Shown: positions 51,650-62,100 of the stretch, piece by piece
Layout of the letters: each line of letters opens with the position of its first letter
Numbering within the stretch: position 1 is the first letter of the stretch
Source of the DNA: a virus
Strand: one strand, 5' to 3'
Virus record (IMG/VR): IMGVR_UViG_3300009181_000058
Span: 1-64,000 of that record
Length of the DNA stretch: 64,000 nt
Made by a program: the position numbers and the translations under genes
Notes under the pieces: generated by a model
The model's database searches: none
What the model was told of the DNA's origin: nothing
Seen by the model: the letters and a program-made list of their open reading frames with translations, nothing else

Positions 51650-52027
51650 TTATACGTATGATGCTGAACGTTGTTCTAAATTAAAGAAAATACTCAGCCT
51701 TTGTGCTTCTGTGCTAGGCACCACTGCCAGTTGAATTTCAAGTAGTATGCCATTCTCTTGTGGATATACCTGTGTGTCACTGATGTAGATTCTTGGATCG
51801 CCGCCGGCCACTCGTTGAATCTCTGTCACTATGTTGGTTTGCAAGTCTTCCAATTGATTCTCAAACAAGAAGTCCCACAAGGTAGTTCCGTACGCGGGGC
51901 GACCGGGCAGTTGCCCTTGACGTATATTAAATGCGTTTAGCAGGTCGCGTTTGATCAACTCAAAGTCCGTGAGAGTGAACTTTTTGTATTGTTTTTGTGT
52001 GTTGAATCCAATGAATGTTTGTGCCAT
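51650..52027 (-). CDS. Baseplate wedge protein gp25
   Basis: 125 residues, the usual gp25 length. Characteristic parts are FNTQKQYKKFTLTDFELIKR, the conserved block PGRPAYGTTLWDFLFENQLE, and ARVAGGDPRIYISD-like downstream. In T4, gp25 joins wedges at the hub and starts sheath assembly; the gp25-like fold is also found in type VI secretion TssE. It precedes gp6 as in T4. CATAAATA lies four bases before its ATG. Confidence 0.92.
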   Translation of the reverse strand: MAQTFIGFNTQKQYKKFTLTDFELIKRDLLNAFNIRQGQLPGRPAYGTTLWDFLFENQLEDLQTNIVTEIQRVAGGDPRIYISDTQVYPQENGILLEIQLAVVPSTEAQRLSIFFNLEQRSASYV

Positions 52028-52031
52028 GTGG

Positions 52032-52039
52032 TATTTATG
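52032..52039 (-). promoter_or_regulatory. Late-promoter-like CATAAATA at the gp25 start
   Basis: Identical to the core before gp6 but only 4 nt from the ATG at 52027, so a transcript starting there would have no leader. It may be a leaderless late promoter or a chance match in the 17-nt gap after the previous stop codon. Confidence 0.35.
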
Positions 52040-52044
52040 GGTGC

Positions 52045-53910
52045 TTATTCGTTGGCGCCGCGCCCTTCAATCTTGAGACTCAATGCATACAATCTTTGTT
52101 TTTGTTGAGTTGATAATGCCAATGTGGCTTGAACTTTTGCGGCAATGGCATCAACTGAGAATTCTGTACTTTTTATTGTGGCCTGTTCACTGGCGGGCAG
52201 AGTAGCGAACGAGTCAACTATTGCTGTAACTAAAGGAAGACCATTGATGTTGTAGTAGTTTCGGATGGCATCACGTTCAGAGTTGAGCGCATCATACTGC
52301 GCCTGTGTGATGGTCTGTTGATTCTCCAAGGCTGCAAATTTTGAATCCAGCGCGGCCAACTTTTGTCCAGTGGGATTGAGGTAATTGTTGAAATATGCTG
52401 TGGCTCGATCTATGTATTCTTGTGCTGTGCCTGTACTGGCCTTGGCTGTGTAACTAGGCACAGGGATTTTTGGATCACCTACTACTCTGGTGCTGGCAGC
52501 ATCCAGTGTGGCTCGATTCACTGTGTCTATCTTGGGCACAGGAATATCTTGTTGTTTGAATGCTGTGGGTATCTTGGTGTTAACCAAGTTTACTGCGAAC
52601 GCACTGTCGCGCACAGAACTTGAAAAGGCTGCTTGTATTGAGCCTGTGGCATCGCCTGGAATAGGTAAACCTTTTGCAAATGCTTCTGCGTTGGGTAGAC
52701 TTTTGGCGGCATTCAGTGCCATGCCGGCAATGCCCTGACTGGATAAGTTTTGCACAGGCACCCCTACTGCACCCAGTCCTGCCACACCTTTGGTCATAAG
52801 GTCTTGCTGTATTTGACTTTGTTTGCCGGCATTGCCTAACAAATCACCCACACCTTTGATGCCATCTTTCCCGGTCCAGGCTGCCGGACTCTTGACCACA
52901 TTGGCAAATAAACTAGCACCCTTGGCTGCCAAGGCTGCCACGCCAGGTTTGACATAGCCTGCGGTCTCTAGCTGTTTTAGGTCAAATCCAAATGATCCAA
53001 GTCCCTTACTGTTGCTGACAGCATCAGCGGCCTGTCCCACTAGATTCTTTGCCTGTGCCAACACACCATTTACTTCTGGTATGCTCATGGGACCAATGCC
53101 ACTCACAGCACCGGCACCAGTGATACTGCTGGCCACTTTTGTGAAGTCAGCAGTGTTGATAGGGTTAGTTACAGGAAAGCCAGTTATGGTTTTGTTTATA
53201 GTTTGAATAGAGGAAACCGCTGTGGATCCTTGTATCACTGCCGCACTTACCAAAGGGTTGCCTGCTCCTGCGGCACCGGGTATCTTTGATAATGCACCGG
53301 ATATGGCCGAGACCGCGGGACCTACTGCGGCAGTTAATCCTGCGGCAATGCCTGCTAGTGATCCTCCGAGTGCTCCGCCTGCACCACCAAGAGAGGTACT
53401 AATAGATCCTAATGGTACAGTGCTTCCCACACTGCCAAGTGCACCAGCCAGGCTGCCTTGTGCTTGTTGCAGGGCGGATTGGGCACTTGCAAGGCCGTCG
53501 GCTGCTTGTGAAGCCGCAGATAAACTTTCGCCTGGTTTGAATCCTGTTAGACTTCCGGTGTCTGCTTGTTTTTTGAAGATTGCAAATGCCTGTTCTCGAG
53601 TGAGCCCCGGGGGTCCTTTGAGCGAGAACGTGGACGATGTACCTTGAGCAGTTGTTTGAGTTAGATTTGAGGATGCCGGTGCCTGTGTTCCAGAAGTGTC
53701 TTCAGGTGGTCTTGGGTATCCAAGGCTTGTGAGGCTGGGTAACCCTCGACGCAGACGTTCAGCATTGGTTCTATCCCAAATTATATAATCGTTACCTGTA
53801 TATGTCAAGTCTGAATCGGCAGTGCGAGAAAAAAGGTTGGTATTGATACCTGCACCAAGAGCGGTTGCAGAACTATTGAGTTGATTGAGATCAAATGTAA
53901 ATTCAGCCAT
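52045..53910 (-). CDS. Gly/Ala/Ser-rich structural protein, 621 aa
   Basis: 621 residues. The N-terminal 90 residues look folded (FDLNQLNSSATALGAGIN, DYIIWDRTNAERLRRGLPSL). A long Ala/Gly/Ser-rich middle, about 130-420, is probably disordered or forms helical stretches (AAGLTAAVGPAVSAISGALS). The C-terminal 120 residues contain a coiled-coil-like region (LDSKFAALENQQTITQAQYD). It lies between gp5 and gp25, 1 nt after the gp5 stop, so it is probably a tail or baseplate component. I do not recognise the family. Confidence 0.68.
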   Translation of the reverse strand: MAEFTFDLNQLNSSATALGAGINTNLFSRTADSDLTYTGNDYIIWDRTNAERLRRGLPSLTSLGYPRPPEDTSGTQAPASSNLTQTTAQGTSSTFSLKGPPGLTREQAFAIFKKQADTGSLTGFKPGESLSAASQAADGLASAQSALQQAQGSLAGALGSVGSTVPLGSISTSLGGAGGALGGSLAGIAAGLTAAVGPAVSAISGALSKIPGAAGAGNPLVSAAVIQGSTAVSSIQTINKTITGFPVTNPINTADFTKVASSITGAGAVSGIGPMSIPEVNGVLAQAKNLVGQAADAVSNSKGLGSFGFDLKQLETAGYVKPGVAALAAKGASLFANVVKSPAAWTGKDGIKGVGDLLGNAGKQSQIQQDLMTKGVAGLGAVGVPVQNLSSQGIAGMALNAAKSLPNAEAFAKGLPIPGDATGSIQAAFSSSVRDSAFAVNLVNTKIPTAFKQQDIPVPKIDTVNRATLDAASTRVVGDPKIPVPSYTAKASTGTAQEYIDRATAYFNNYLNPTGQKLAALDSKFAALENQQTITQAQYDALNSERDAIRNYYNINGLPLVTAIVDSFATLPASEQATIKSTEFSVDAIAAKVQATLALSTQQKQRLYALSLKIEGRGANE

Positions 53911-53911
53911 G

Positions 53912-55435
53912 TTATTGCGCCTGTATTTCTATACCAGGAGGTACTGGTACTGCGCCTGGTGGCGGTGAGGGTTTACCCTCTTCAAATGCAATTTCAACAT
54001 CCACACCTTTGTTATGATAAGGATAAGGTTCGTGCGTAGGCGCACGGCTCACGGTGCTCTCAAGTCCTTCAGGTTTGACTATCCAACCCTTGCTGGTATC
54101 CCATTCAGTATCATCCAACAAGGTTGTGGTCAATGGTTGTGGATTAGAGACCGTGCCGGCGGCAGGACCGTTGAGATCAATACCACCTGCTTGTAAAGCC
54201 AGCGCAGATCCTGCACCCCAAGACCCTGATGTGCTGTTTAATGTAAGTGTGCCATCTGCTTTGACTCCAATGGTGCCTTTGCTATACAAAGTAATATCAT
54301 CTTGTGCCTGCACACTCAAGAATGTATTTGTTTCTAACTGCATATCTTCCATGCTTTTCATTTTTAAATAACGACCAGCAAACATGTTGATGTCACGATC
54401 AGCATGCAGGTTTATATCACCCTTGGTACGAATGTTTACTGAGTTTGTGGCATACACATCCACTGTGCCTTCTACTCCAAATTCAATCCAAGTTTGTCCA
54501 TTGGCATGAACAATATAGAAAAAGTTTCCAGTATCACTCATGGTGATTTGATGGCCTTTTGAGGTGCGTAATCTCAGCAGGGCATTGTTGCCTTCGGTAT
54601 CACCATCATCCATCACAAAGCTATGGCCGCCCACACGTCCAATGACTTTGGCATCACCTGGTTTGATTTCGCCGGCATTGAGTTTGGCATTGATATCGTT
54701 GGGTTTCATGCCGCCCTGATAAATGGCTGTGCCAGGGGTACTGATTCCAAACACAGCACTGGGGGTCTCTCGTTGACTGCTGGAGTTGATTGTGCCGCGT
54801 TCGTTGTCGGTTATAAGACCTTGTTGAAGCAATGCTTGAGCCACAACACTTTGCACAGGTTTTATGCCGTCAAAAAATCTTGGATTGTTAAACAGTTCAT
54901 CGTTGTTGATGTTGATTTCTGCCACAGGCAAACGTGAAGCATTGGCAAAATATGATTCTTGATTTTGATTCTGTACTTCTGCTTGTGATTTAGCCACTGA
55001 GCCAATGGCCGGAACCATGCGCCCTGTGCCTTGTTCAGGAGCAACGCCAATGTAATAACCTTGGCTGCGGTCACCATTTACAAAAATGCAAATTACAGTG
55101 ACTCCCACATCTGGCGGAGTAAACCACATGCCATAACTGTTGGGGGTGCCAGGGTAACCACCATTGTCCTGGGTTTGACCATTGGTGGCAGTTGTTGGCG
55201 TGTTGCCATAAAAAGGCGGCATATAACTCACTGTGGTCCACTTGGCATCGTTTTTCATGCCGTCTTCCCCGCCGTCTGCAAATGCTTCAATGTACACCTG
55301 TAGTCGGCCGCTACGAGTCGGGTCTACGGCGCTCATGACCACACCAGTAAATGGACCAAACTCCGAAGGTACACCTCCGCGGTCTAGTTTATAGTTACCA
55401 GGACGGCCTTTGCTACGCTGTACATTATCTACCAT
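53912..55435 (-). CDS. Baseplate spike/hub protein gp5-like (no lysozyme domain)
   Basis: 507 residues. The N-terminal OB-fold (about 25-130) has FGPFTGVVMSAVDPTRSGRL and YGMWFTPPDVGVTVICIFVN, the VgrG/gp5 signature. The C-terminal region 290-420 has the spike beta-helix style repeats (GDINLHADRDINMFAGRYLK, DDITLYSKGTIGVKADGTLT). In T4 gp5 a lysozyme domain lies between them; here the linker region has no lysozyme catalytic triad, so it cannot digest peptidoglycan itself. AAAGGA precedes the ATG at 55435. Confidence 0.87.
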   Translation of the reverse strand: MVDNVQRSKGRPGNYKLDRGGVPSEFGPFTGVVMSAVDPTRSGRLQVYIEAFADGGEDGMKNDAKWTTVSYMPPFYGNTPTTATNGQTQDNGGYPGTPNSYGMWFTPPDVGVTVICIFVNGDRSQGYYIGVAPEQGTGRMVPAIGSVAKSQAEVQNQNQESYFANASRLPVAEININNDELFNNPRFFDGIKPVQSVVAQALLQQGLITDNERGTINSSSQRETPSAVFGISTPGTAIYQGGMKPNDINAKLNAGEIKPGDAKVIGRVGGHSFVMDDGDTEGNNALLRLRTSKGHQITMSDTGNFFYIVHANGQTWIEFGVEGTVDVYATNSVNIRTKGDINLHADRDINMFAGRYLKMKSMEDMQLETNTFLSVQAQDDITLYSKGTIGVKADGTLTLNSTSGSWGAGSALALQAGGIDLNGPAAGTVSNPQPLTTTLLDDTEWDTSKGWIVKPEGLESTVSRAPTHEPYPYHNKGVDVEIAFEEGKPSPPPGAVPVPPGIEIQAQ

Positions 55436-55444
55436 GTGTGTCCT

Positions 55445-58400
55445 TTAATCATCAGTTTTGTTTATTGGATTTATAGCGGGATTAGTGGTGCTAGTCGGTC
55501 CGACTGGTGATTGACTACCGCGTCCTTGATTGCCACGGGCGGCAGCGGCCGCATTAGCCCTTGCTATTACACCAGTTAGTTTAGGTGGTCCACTATTGGT
55601 TGTCTCAGTTGACGCAATAGTTCCGCCGGTACCGTCTGTGGGCGGTCTTGGTGCCCCTGCTGGCAATACCCGACTGCCGTTGTTAACACTTTGTTGAGAA
55701 CCATTATTATTATCCCAACCACTTGCTCCGTTTGAATCAAACGGGGGCAGTTTACCTTGCGTACTTGCGACTGCCGCCTGTTTATCCCAACTATTTCCCC
55801 CGGTTCCCGAATCAAAAGCGCCAAAGTTGCCGGTGCGTAATGACGCTTGTTTGTCCCAACTATTTCCCCCGGTTCCTGAATCAAAAGCACCAAAGTTGGT
55901 ATTTGCATTGTTACGACCACCGGTGCCGGCACGCTTGGTATCTGGGCTGGCATTGGCTGTGGATGCCGCTGCCGCAGGATTGGCAGAGTTCTTGCCAGAC
56001 GGTATTGGAAACATATACAACGTTCCTTCCAGTGCTTGTTCAAAACTGCCGCCCTTGAATTCACTTGTAACCTTGGTGGCAATGTACACACGACTCTGCA
56101 GAGGCTTTTTGTCAGGGCCAGTTCGTTTTGCATAAGGATCTGCCAGGCCAGTACTGAGATCATAATCTTCTGGACGTTGCCATAACATTTCAAACATGAT
56201 GTCTTGACTGTCAAAACTTATGGATCCGTCTGCTTCAAATCCTGTTCTGGCCGCAGGGTATACTGTGCTGGCAGTGACCGGTCTGAATTGACTGCCTTGC
56301 ATGATCCAAGCAGGATCTCCAATAATTCGTACCTTGGCGGCAGCAAGGTCACTGGGACTGTACAATAGATCAGCGGCATTGGCATTGGGTTCAAGTTCTT
56401 TGCCTTCGGCACCAAAACTACTTTCTCCGCTTCTTGGACTATAAACATACTTCACTAGGTCTGCCATACTACTGGTAAATCTTTTGCCCTGTTGATTTCT
56501 CATGCTTGTGCCAGGGCCGTTGCCACTCAACGTGGCTGTAAACATTGTGTTGAGTGTTTCTTGATAATCTTTGACCGCGGTATTTTGTCCAGTGAACCAG
56601 AAAGGATAACTTTTGTGTATGCCGGAAAATTTGGTAGCGGGAAAGTATTGACTGTTGAGATTTTTTACTAGAAACGGGCTCACAGTATATTTAATTTTGT
56701 AAGCATAGTCATTTCGATTGCTGTCAAAGTCCTTGCGTTCACAACTCATGCTGATGGTAAACCAGGTGACATTTCTAGTTGTTTGTTGATTGAGTGTTTG
56801 TTCACCGTCAGCGTCTACTACCACTAGTTTTTGTTTGCCAATATAACTTGAATTTCTAATAACCAGTTCAATCACTTGCAAGATTTGTTGACCGGCTGTG
56901 ATACTGAAATTACGATTTTCATAATCAACTGAAATGGTGTTTTGATTTAATGCTTTTGTATCTGTAGTTGGTGGCTTTGCATTTGGTGTTCGTCTATGAT
57001 CTTTTTTGACATTGGGAAGTTGTATTTTGGCGGCACTGATGTCAGCGGCGCTGGCCAGGCCTGGTATGCCAACAAATTCAATTGAGTATTCATCGGCTAT
57101 CAAATAGTTTCCAGATTCAACTTGTTCTTTTTGAAAGTCATTCATGGCAGCCATCAAGCCCTCGGTGATTGTTTTCTTGGGACTGGGTGCCGCAGTAGCA
57201 GTAGGCGGAGGTTTGTATGAGGAACCGCTGCCGGGTGCGGCCTGAGCCGCTCTCAATCGATCTTGGTCTGTTTGTGCTTGATTATCCCAACCGCTTCCTG
57301 ACCCGGTATCAAAGGGAATATTAAAACTGGTAGATTTGCCTGGATCAGCATTGGGTGCTGTGCCTGTTGAGTACTTGGCATTTCCTCCCAGCAATCCTCC
57401 CACAGTGCTATCCACCAGTTGCACATCATATGGTATGGTTCCGCGACTGGAGCCGCCGCCAATGTTTTGCCCAATAGGAGCGGCTTCAAATTCATATGCG
57501 ACTGTTTTTGTGCCAATGGTCCAGTTGACCTTGGCAATTATGAAAGGTATAAATTTTTCTACCACAGCCGCAGGGTCGCTAGTGTTCACAGGAGAATCTA
57601 GGCCGCCTTTGATAGGGTATACAATATTGCCACTTTCGTCGTAGCCGTAAAAACGCAGGACCATGAGATATGTTGCGGCAGTGTAGTTTATCTTGCCAGT
57701 GCTTTCTTTAGGTTCAAAGTTGGCCACCGCTTCGTACAAGCGATCCAACAGTGTGATGCCTTGAGGTTCCACAACTGTGAATTTGAGAGTACTGGCAAGA
57801 TGTGCGGCACCTGTGCCTTTGCCCATGCACTGAGTTTCTAATGTAACTGAGTCAATAAAAAAATCGTTTGTGAAGAATGGACTACGATTGGCTGATGGGT
57901 ATGCAGGTGCGGCAGTTCCATAAAACCCGCCTTCTTGTGCATCAGCATCGCCGCCACTGCTGCCTGTGGGGAATGGAGGTCTAATGACACCGTCACTGAC
58001 TCCTGCACCGCCCGATTGAAACAGCAAGTTGTATCCATCAATTTTTTTATCTTTGCTGTTCATCAATTTTGAATACTGAGCCTTGTTCATCAAATATACC
58101 GATGCTGACCAAGCATAATTGTTGTAGCGATCTAGAATATTAGGCTGTGGCGTAACCTGTATGGGATCGGCCTGGGCCGCATTTAGATTGGTTTGCTTGG
58201 TATTAGTACTGTTGTTTGCGGCATCATCTCTAGTGGGTGTGCCTGGTTCTGTGGTCAAATCAACGCCACCAGGTATGCCACCGGGATCATACAACTCACC
58301 TGTTTCAGGATTTTTTCTAAGATTAGATAGTGTGCCATCTTCGGCTCTGACGTTGATGCCTTGTGTGTATGGACCTGTGGCCTGTGTTTGTTCCGTGGTT

Positions 58401-58882
58401 CTTGTTGGTGCATCAGTGCCGGTGGTACCACCAGTGTCAGATGTGACTGGAACATCAGCATTGGTTGGAGTGGTGGTAGCGGGTGGAGCAACTATGCGAC
58501 CGCCTGCTTTGACTTGGGCAGCCGCTGGTTTAGTAGGACCTTGAGGACCATCTTCGCTGGCAGATTGACTGGCAGTAGCAGGCGGTGGCGGTTGCGTTGG
58601 AGATGCGTTTGCTTGTTGCGCTTCAGCTCCTTCAATTTGCCGGCGTAGTACGGCCGCTTCGTCTTGATATTGAGTTTGCAAAGATGCAATTTGGGTATTA
58701 ATTGCATCTTCCTGGGCTCGTAAAACTGCCGCACCTTCTCTATCTCCGCCAGCAAACAACCTTCGTCGTTGTTCTTGTATGCTGTCTTGTTCTCGTGCTA
58801 GTGCCGCCACCTTGTCAAGGTTAGCGTCTATCAAACGTTCTAAGTTAGATAATCTAGCCTGTAGTTCTGCCACGGTAGCCAT
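55445..58882 (-). CDS. Large baseplate-region protein with FDxGxGxxWD repeats, 1145 aa
   Basis: 1,145 residues. Residues 1-90 form a coiled coil (ARLSNLERLIDANLDKVAAL, AEAQQ). Then a Thr/Pro/Gly-rich linker leads to a folded part starting NILDRYNNYAWSASVYLMN at about 245 and FFTNDFFIDSVTLETQCMG, which I recall from large proteins next to gp53 in marine T4-like phages. Four copies of FD(S/T)xGxxxWD(N/K) lie near 515 and 1010-1060, two of them adjacent and almost identical. The C-terminal tail is Pro/Thr-rich. Probably a hub or tail-tip structural protein; position supports this, function is not shown. Confidence 0.72.
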   Translation of the reverse strand: MATVAELQARLSNLERLIDANLDKVAALAREQDSIQEQRRRLFAGGDREGAAVLRAQEDAINTQIASLQTQYQDEAAVLRRQIEGAEAQQANASPTQPPPPATASQSASEDGPQGPTKPAAAQVKAGGRIVAPPATTTPTNADVPVTSDTGGTTGTDAPTRTTEQTQATGPYTQGINVRAEDGTLSNLRKNPETGELYDPGGIPGGVDLTTEPGTPTRDDAANNSTNTKQTNLNAAQADPIQVTPQPNILDRYNNYAWSASVYLMNKAQYSKLMNSKDKKIDGYNLLFQSGGAGVSDGVIRPPFPTGSSGGDADAQEGGFYGTAAPAYPSANRSPFFTNDFFIDSVTLETQCMGKGTGAAHLASTLKFTVVEPQGITLLDRLYEAVANFEPKESTGKINYTAATYLMVLRFYGYDESGNIVYPIKGGLDSPVNTSDPAAVVEKFIPFIIAKVNWTIGTKTVAYEFEAAPIGQNIGGGSSRGTIPYDVQLVDSTVGGLLGGNAKYSTGTAPNADPGKSTSFNIPFDTGSGSGWDNQAQTDQDRLRAAQAAPGSGSSYKPPPTATAAPSPKKTITEGLMAAMNDFQKEQVESGNYLIADEYSIEFVGIPGLASAADISAAKIQLPNVKKDHRRTPNAKPPTTDTKALNQNTISVDYENRNFSITAGQQILQVIELVIRNSSYIGKQKLVVVDADGEQTLNQQTTRNVTWFTISMSCERKDFDSNRNDYAYKIKYTVSPFLVKNLNSQYFPATKFSGIHKSYPFWFTGQNTAVKDYQETLNTMFTATLSGNGPGTSMRNQQGKRFTSSMADLVKYVYSPRSGESSFGAEGKELEPNANAADLLYSPSDLAAAKVRIIGDPAWIMQGSQFRPVTASTVYPAARTGFEADGSISFDSQDIMFEMLWQRPEDYDLSTGLADPYAKRTGPDKKPLQSRVYIATKVTSEFKGGSFEQALEGTLYMFPIPSGKNSANPAAAASTANASPDTKRAGTGGRNNANTNFGAFDSGTGGNSWDKQASLRTGNFGAFDSGTGGNSWDKQAAVASTQGKLPPFDSNGASGWDNNNGSQQSVNNGSRVLPAGAPRPPTDGTGGTIASTETTNSGPPKLTGVIARANAAAAARGNQGRGSQSPVGPTSTTNPAINPINKTDD
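55780..55890 (-). repeat. Tandem repeat coding for GAFDSGTGGNSWDKQA
   Basis: Two copies, about 55 bases each, code for near-identical FGAFDSGTGGNSWDKQ; the shared core ends CCCAACTATTTCCCCCGGTT on the plus strand. Further, weaker copies of the motif are near 55715 and 57290. Tandem copies inside a structural gene are prone to slippage or recombination. Confidence 0.8.
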
Positions 58883-58885
58883 AGG

Positions 58886-59185
58886 TTAGAATCCCAAGGC
58901 TGTTTTCAGCGTGGTAATTTTTGGCAAGTAGATCAATGTACCAACAGCAAAGTCCATGGGTGGTGCTTGCAAGGTGTTGGGGTTGCGTTGATAGAACACC
59001 CACCATAGACCAGCGTTGCCATACAAGTCAAATGCCAGCAGGTCTGGTCTATACTGATAGGTGGTGTTGATAGTAAATGTCAGGTCGTCATTTTCCTTGG
59101 GTATGGGTCTATTGACCATGGTTTCAAGAAAGAACTGACTGTAGCCAGTTTGATAGTAAGGACTGGTTGCGTCGTATTGTGCCAT
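58886..59185 (-). CDS. Baseplate wedge protein gp53
   Basis: 99 residues. The C-terminal half DLLAFDLYGNAGLWWVFYQR, NPNTLQAPPMDFAVGTLIYL is the gp53/LysM-like block seen in T4-like phages; the shorter N-terminal half (YYQTGYSQFFLETMVNRPIP) fits as well. In T4 gp53 joins the wedges. Length is half of T4 gp53 (about 196), as in other marine phages. ATG overlaps the gp48-like gene's stop (TAATG); four bases separate its stop codon from the next gene. Confidence 0.87.
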   Translation of the reverse strand: MAQYDATSPYYQTGYSQFFLETMVNRPIPKENDDLTFTINTTYQYRPDLLAFDLYGNAGLWWVFYQRNPNTLQAPPMDFAVGTLIYLPKITTLKTALGF

Positions 59186-62100
59186 TACCAGAACCCTCCT
59201 TTGAGTAGGTCACCGTTGGCAAAGCCTGCTAGGCTGAACTGTTTGCTGATTTGAGCACGAGTTTGTGCAGGTATTAGTGTGATATCAATTTCCATTTTGG
59301 TTGGTACATAACTGGATGGCACAAGATTTTGAACACTGCCTGCTACTGAGTTAGGGGACGGGGGTGGCGCCTGTGCACCTTTTGTCAACAAGGCATTGGC
59401 CAATCTAGTCAACCCAGATAGTGATCCACCGGCTGGTAAACTGGCCCCAGATGGGTTGTAGCGATTGTTCAAATTCAGACCAAAGTTGTTGGGATTGGTT
59501 GTTCTTATGTAGTCCACGTCGTTGGGCAAGGTGTAATTAAACGAACTGATCACCACCGGATGATCAGAGAATTGATAGCCTCCAAATCCATTTAACAAAC
59601 ATATAGGAGGAGGTGTACCACGTTCAGGGTCTTGGCCGTAGAACATTTTGGTTGCTGATCTAAAGAAATGTATCACTGCCAGCAAGTAGTTGGCTTCTGT
59701 AGTGTTCTGTGCTGTGAACGTGCCACGAATTTGTATGTCTCCCACTCTTGAGTTCTTGTAGAACAGTCCACGATAGTTTGAATGCACTAGATCATACTGT
59801 TCATAGTTGGCTGAATAAGTTGTGGTAATGTTTGGTGTGTAAGGAAATATCACGCCATCTGTACCCGAGCCGGCCTTGAGAGGTGCTAGTATACCTGGAT
59901 CATTGGCATTGTACAAGTACTGTGCTTTTGGGCCAAGACTAAGTCTCACACGCCAGTCGGTGTTGCCTGGTTGTTTGTAACGTGCTTGAATTGTGGACTG
60001 TTGTTTGGCTCGTCGCACTATTGCGGCAGATTGTGCCGCTTCTTCAGACACAGCATCGTTGGCACCTTGAAAAAGATTTTGCGACGCAATTTGTTCAGCA
60101 TCACTGGTATAACCAGTTGACAACGGATCAACTGCGTCTGGTGGATAACTTGTGGGTTGTACCGCCTCAATAGGCATGCCAAATTGATCAACTGGATTGC
60201 CACTACTGTCAACAAAGCCGCCCGAACCTTCTGGATCTGGCTTTACATCAAACCCTTCTCCGCCGGTGCCTGGATCAACCAGTGCAGCCGATTGGGTTAG
60301 ATTATCACCGGTGGGTATTAATGATCCATTGGCATCAACAGGCTGACCATCTCCGTTGACAAATCCACCAAAGCCATCGGGAAATACATTGCCAAATCCT
60401 TCACCACTATTGTTTACATCGACTAGTGCGGCTGATTCAGTAACATTATCACCAGTGGGTATCAATGATCCATTGGCATCAACGGGTTGACCATCTCCGT
60501 TGACAAATCCACCAAAGCCATCGGGAAATACATTGCCAAATCCTTCACCACTATTGTTTACATCGACTGGTGGAGGAAATTCAACAAAATTTTCTGATGC
60601 CAACTGATCTCTTTGATCTTGCTGAAACGCTTCTTGTACTGCAAGTTCATTGTCGGTCAGTGGATCAACATCTAAATTAGTATCAGCAGGTTGTTGGTTG
60701 GCTAAATTTTGTTCTGCTTCTAATCTTGAGGTTTCAAATGGATCCTCGTTGGTGTTAAAATCTTGTGCCTGGCCTACTGCAATTCTGTCTCGTGTGGCAA
60801 TTTGTTCAGCGTCCGTGACAAAATCAGGCTGTAGGCCAGGATCCACTAGAGCTGCCACCTGGCCTGGACCTTGTCCGCTGTCAGGATTGCCGCCACCGGC
60901 TGCATATCCATCAGCATTGGCTTCAATTACTAGTTCTTGTTCTGCTGTGTTGTCGTTGGCCAATCGAATATAATTTTCTTGACTGGCATTGTTGGCTTCT
61001 AGTTCTGCTCTACGTGCATCACTAATATTAGCATCTGCTAGTTCAGCATTGTTTTCAGCAATGATTTGTTCAGCGTTAGAGATGCCAACTTCGTTCCTGG
61101 CAATGGCTCCGTTTGCCGCATCAATATTCTTGAGATTGGTATTGTTTGTACCTGGGTACAGTGCCGCGGCATCTGCGGCTGTTTGTTGATCCTGTGCTGT
61201 GCGTTGGTCGGCAGTTAATGTTCCTGTGCCGTTGTAAAAAGCATCTGCTTGATCAGCATCGAGTGTGGTTCCGGAATAGGTTGTGGGTGGCACTCCTGCA
61301 ATGGGCATGCCGACGGAATCAACTGGATCGCCTTGAGCATTCACAAAACCACCATTGCCGTCAGGCGTACCAAGTCCAAATCCTTCACCACCATTGTTTG
61401 TATCCACTGCGGTGTTGGACGTAGGAGGTCCAGTCACAGGTGCCACTAGAGCGGCTGTTCCTGAGCCAGTGGTTGCGGCTGTTGTTGACGCTGTGGGTTT
61501 TGCGCCAAACAAACCGCCCACAGTAGCAGAGAAGTTGGTAAACAGTGAACTCAAACCCGATCCGCCGCCGGTACCGCCGCCTAGCAGTCCACCAAACAGT
61601 CCTTTGATTGTGCCCAGGGCATTATCTATACTGGGCAAGCCTGTGTTTAGATTACCGAACCCAAAGCCGCTGGTGGCAATGAGTGTGGAATCTGGCAGTT
61701 GTGGTATGCCTAGTCTGGCACGAATGTACGGATCTGTGGGATCTGCCCCGCCAAGATCTTGTAATTGCGTTGGTGTTAATCCATAGTATGGATTATTAAC
61801 TGGACTAGAATATGTTGTGGGTGGTACTCCTGCAATGGGCATGCCGTTTGAATCAACCGGATCGCCTTGTGCGTTGACAAAGCCACCGTTGCCATCAGAT
61901 GTGCCTAGACCAAATCCTTCGCCACCATTGTTTGTATCAACTGCGGCTTTTGATGTTGCTGGCCCAACGCCAGCATAGTATGGCTGACCGTTTTCTTGAT
62001 TGATCTTAAAGCCAGGCATTAAATTGCCGTCATCGTCATACTGCGGGAATTGACTGGGATCACTTGCTGGTTGTACTGGAGTATCCTTTGTACTCGGACC

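Noticed and set aside
55576-56214. A 212-codon frame overlapping the 1145-residue structural gene in another frame
   Set aside because: It coincides with the low-complexity repeat region, which leaves alternative frames open by chance; the product is a jumble of Leu/Pro/Gln with no start signal.
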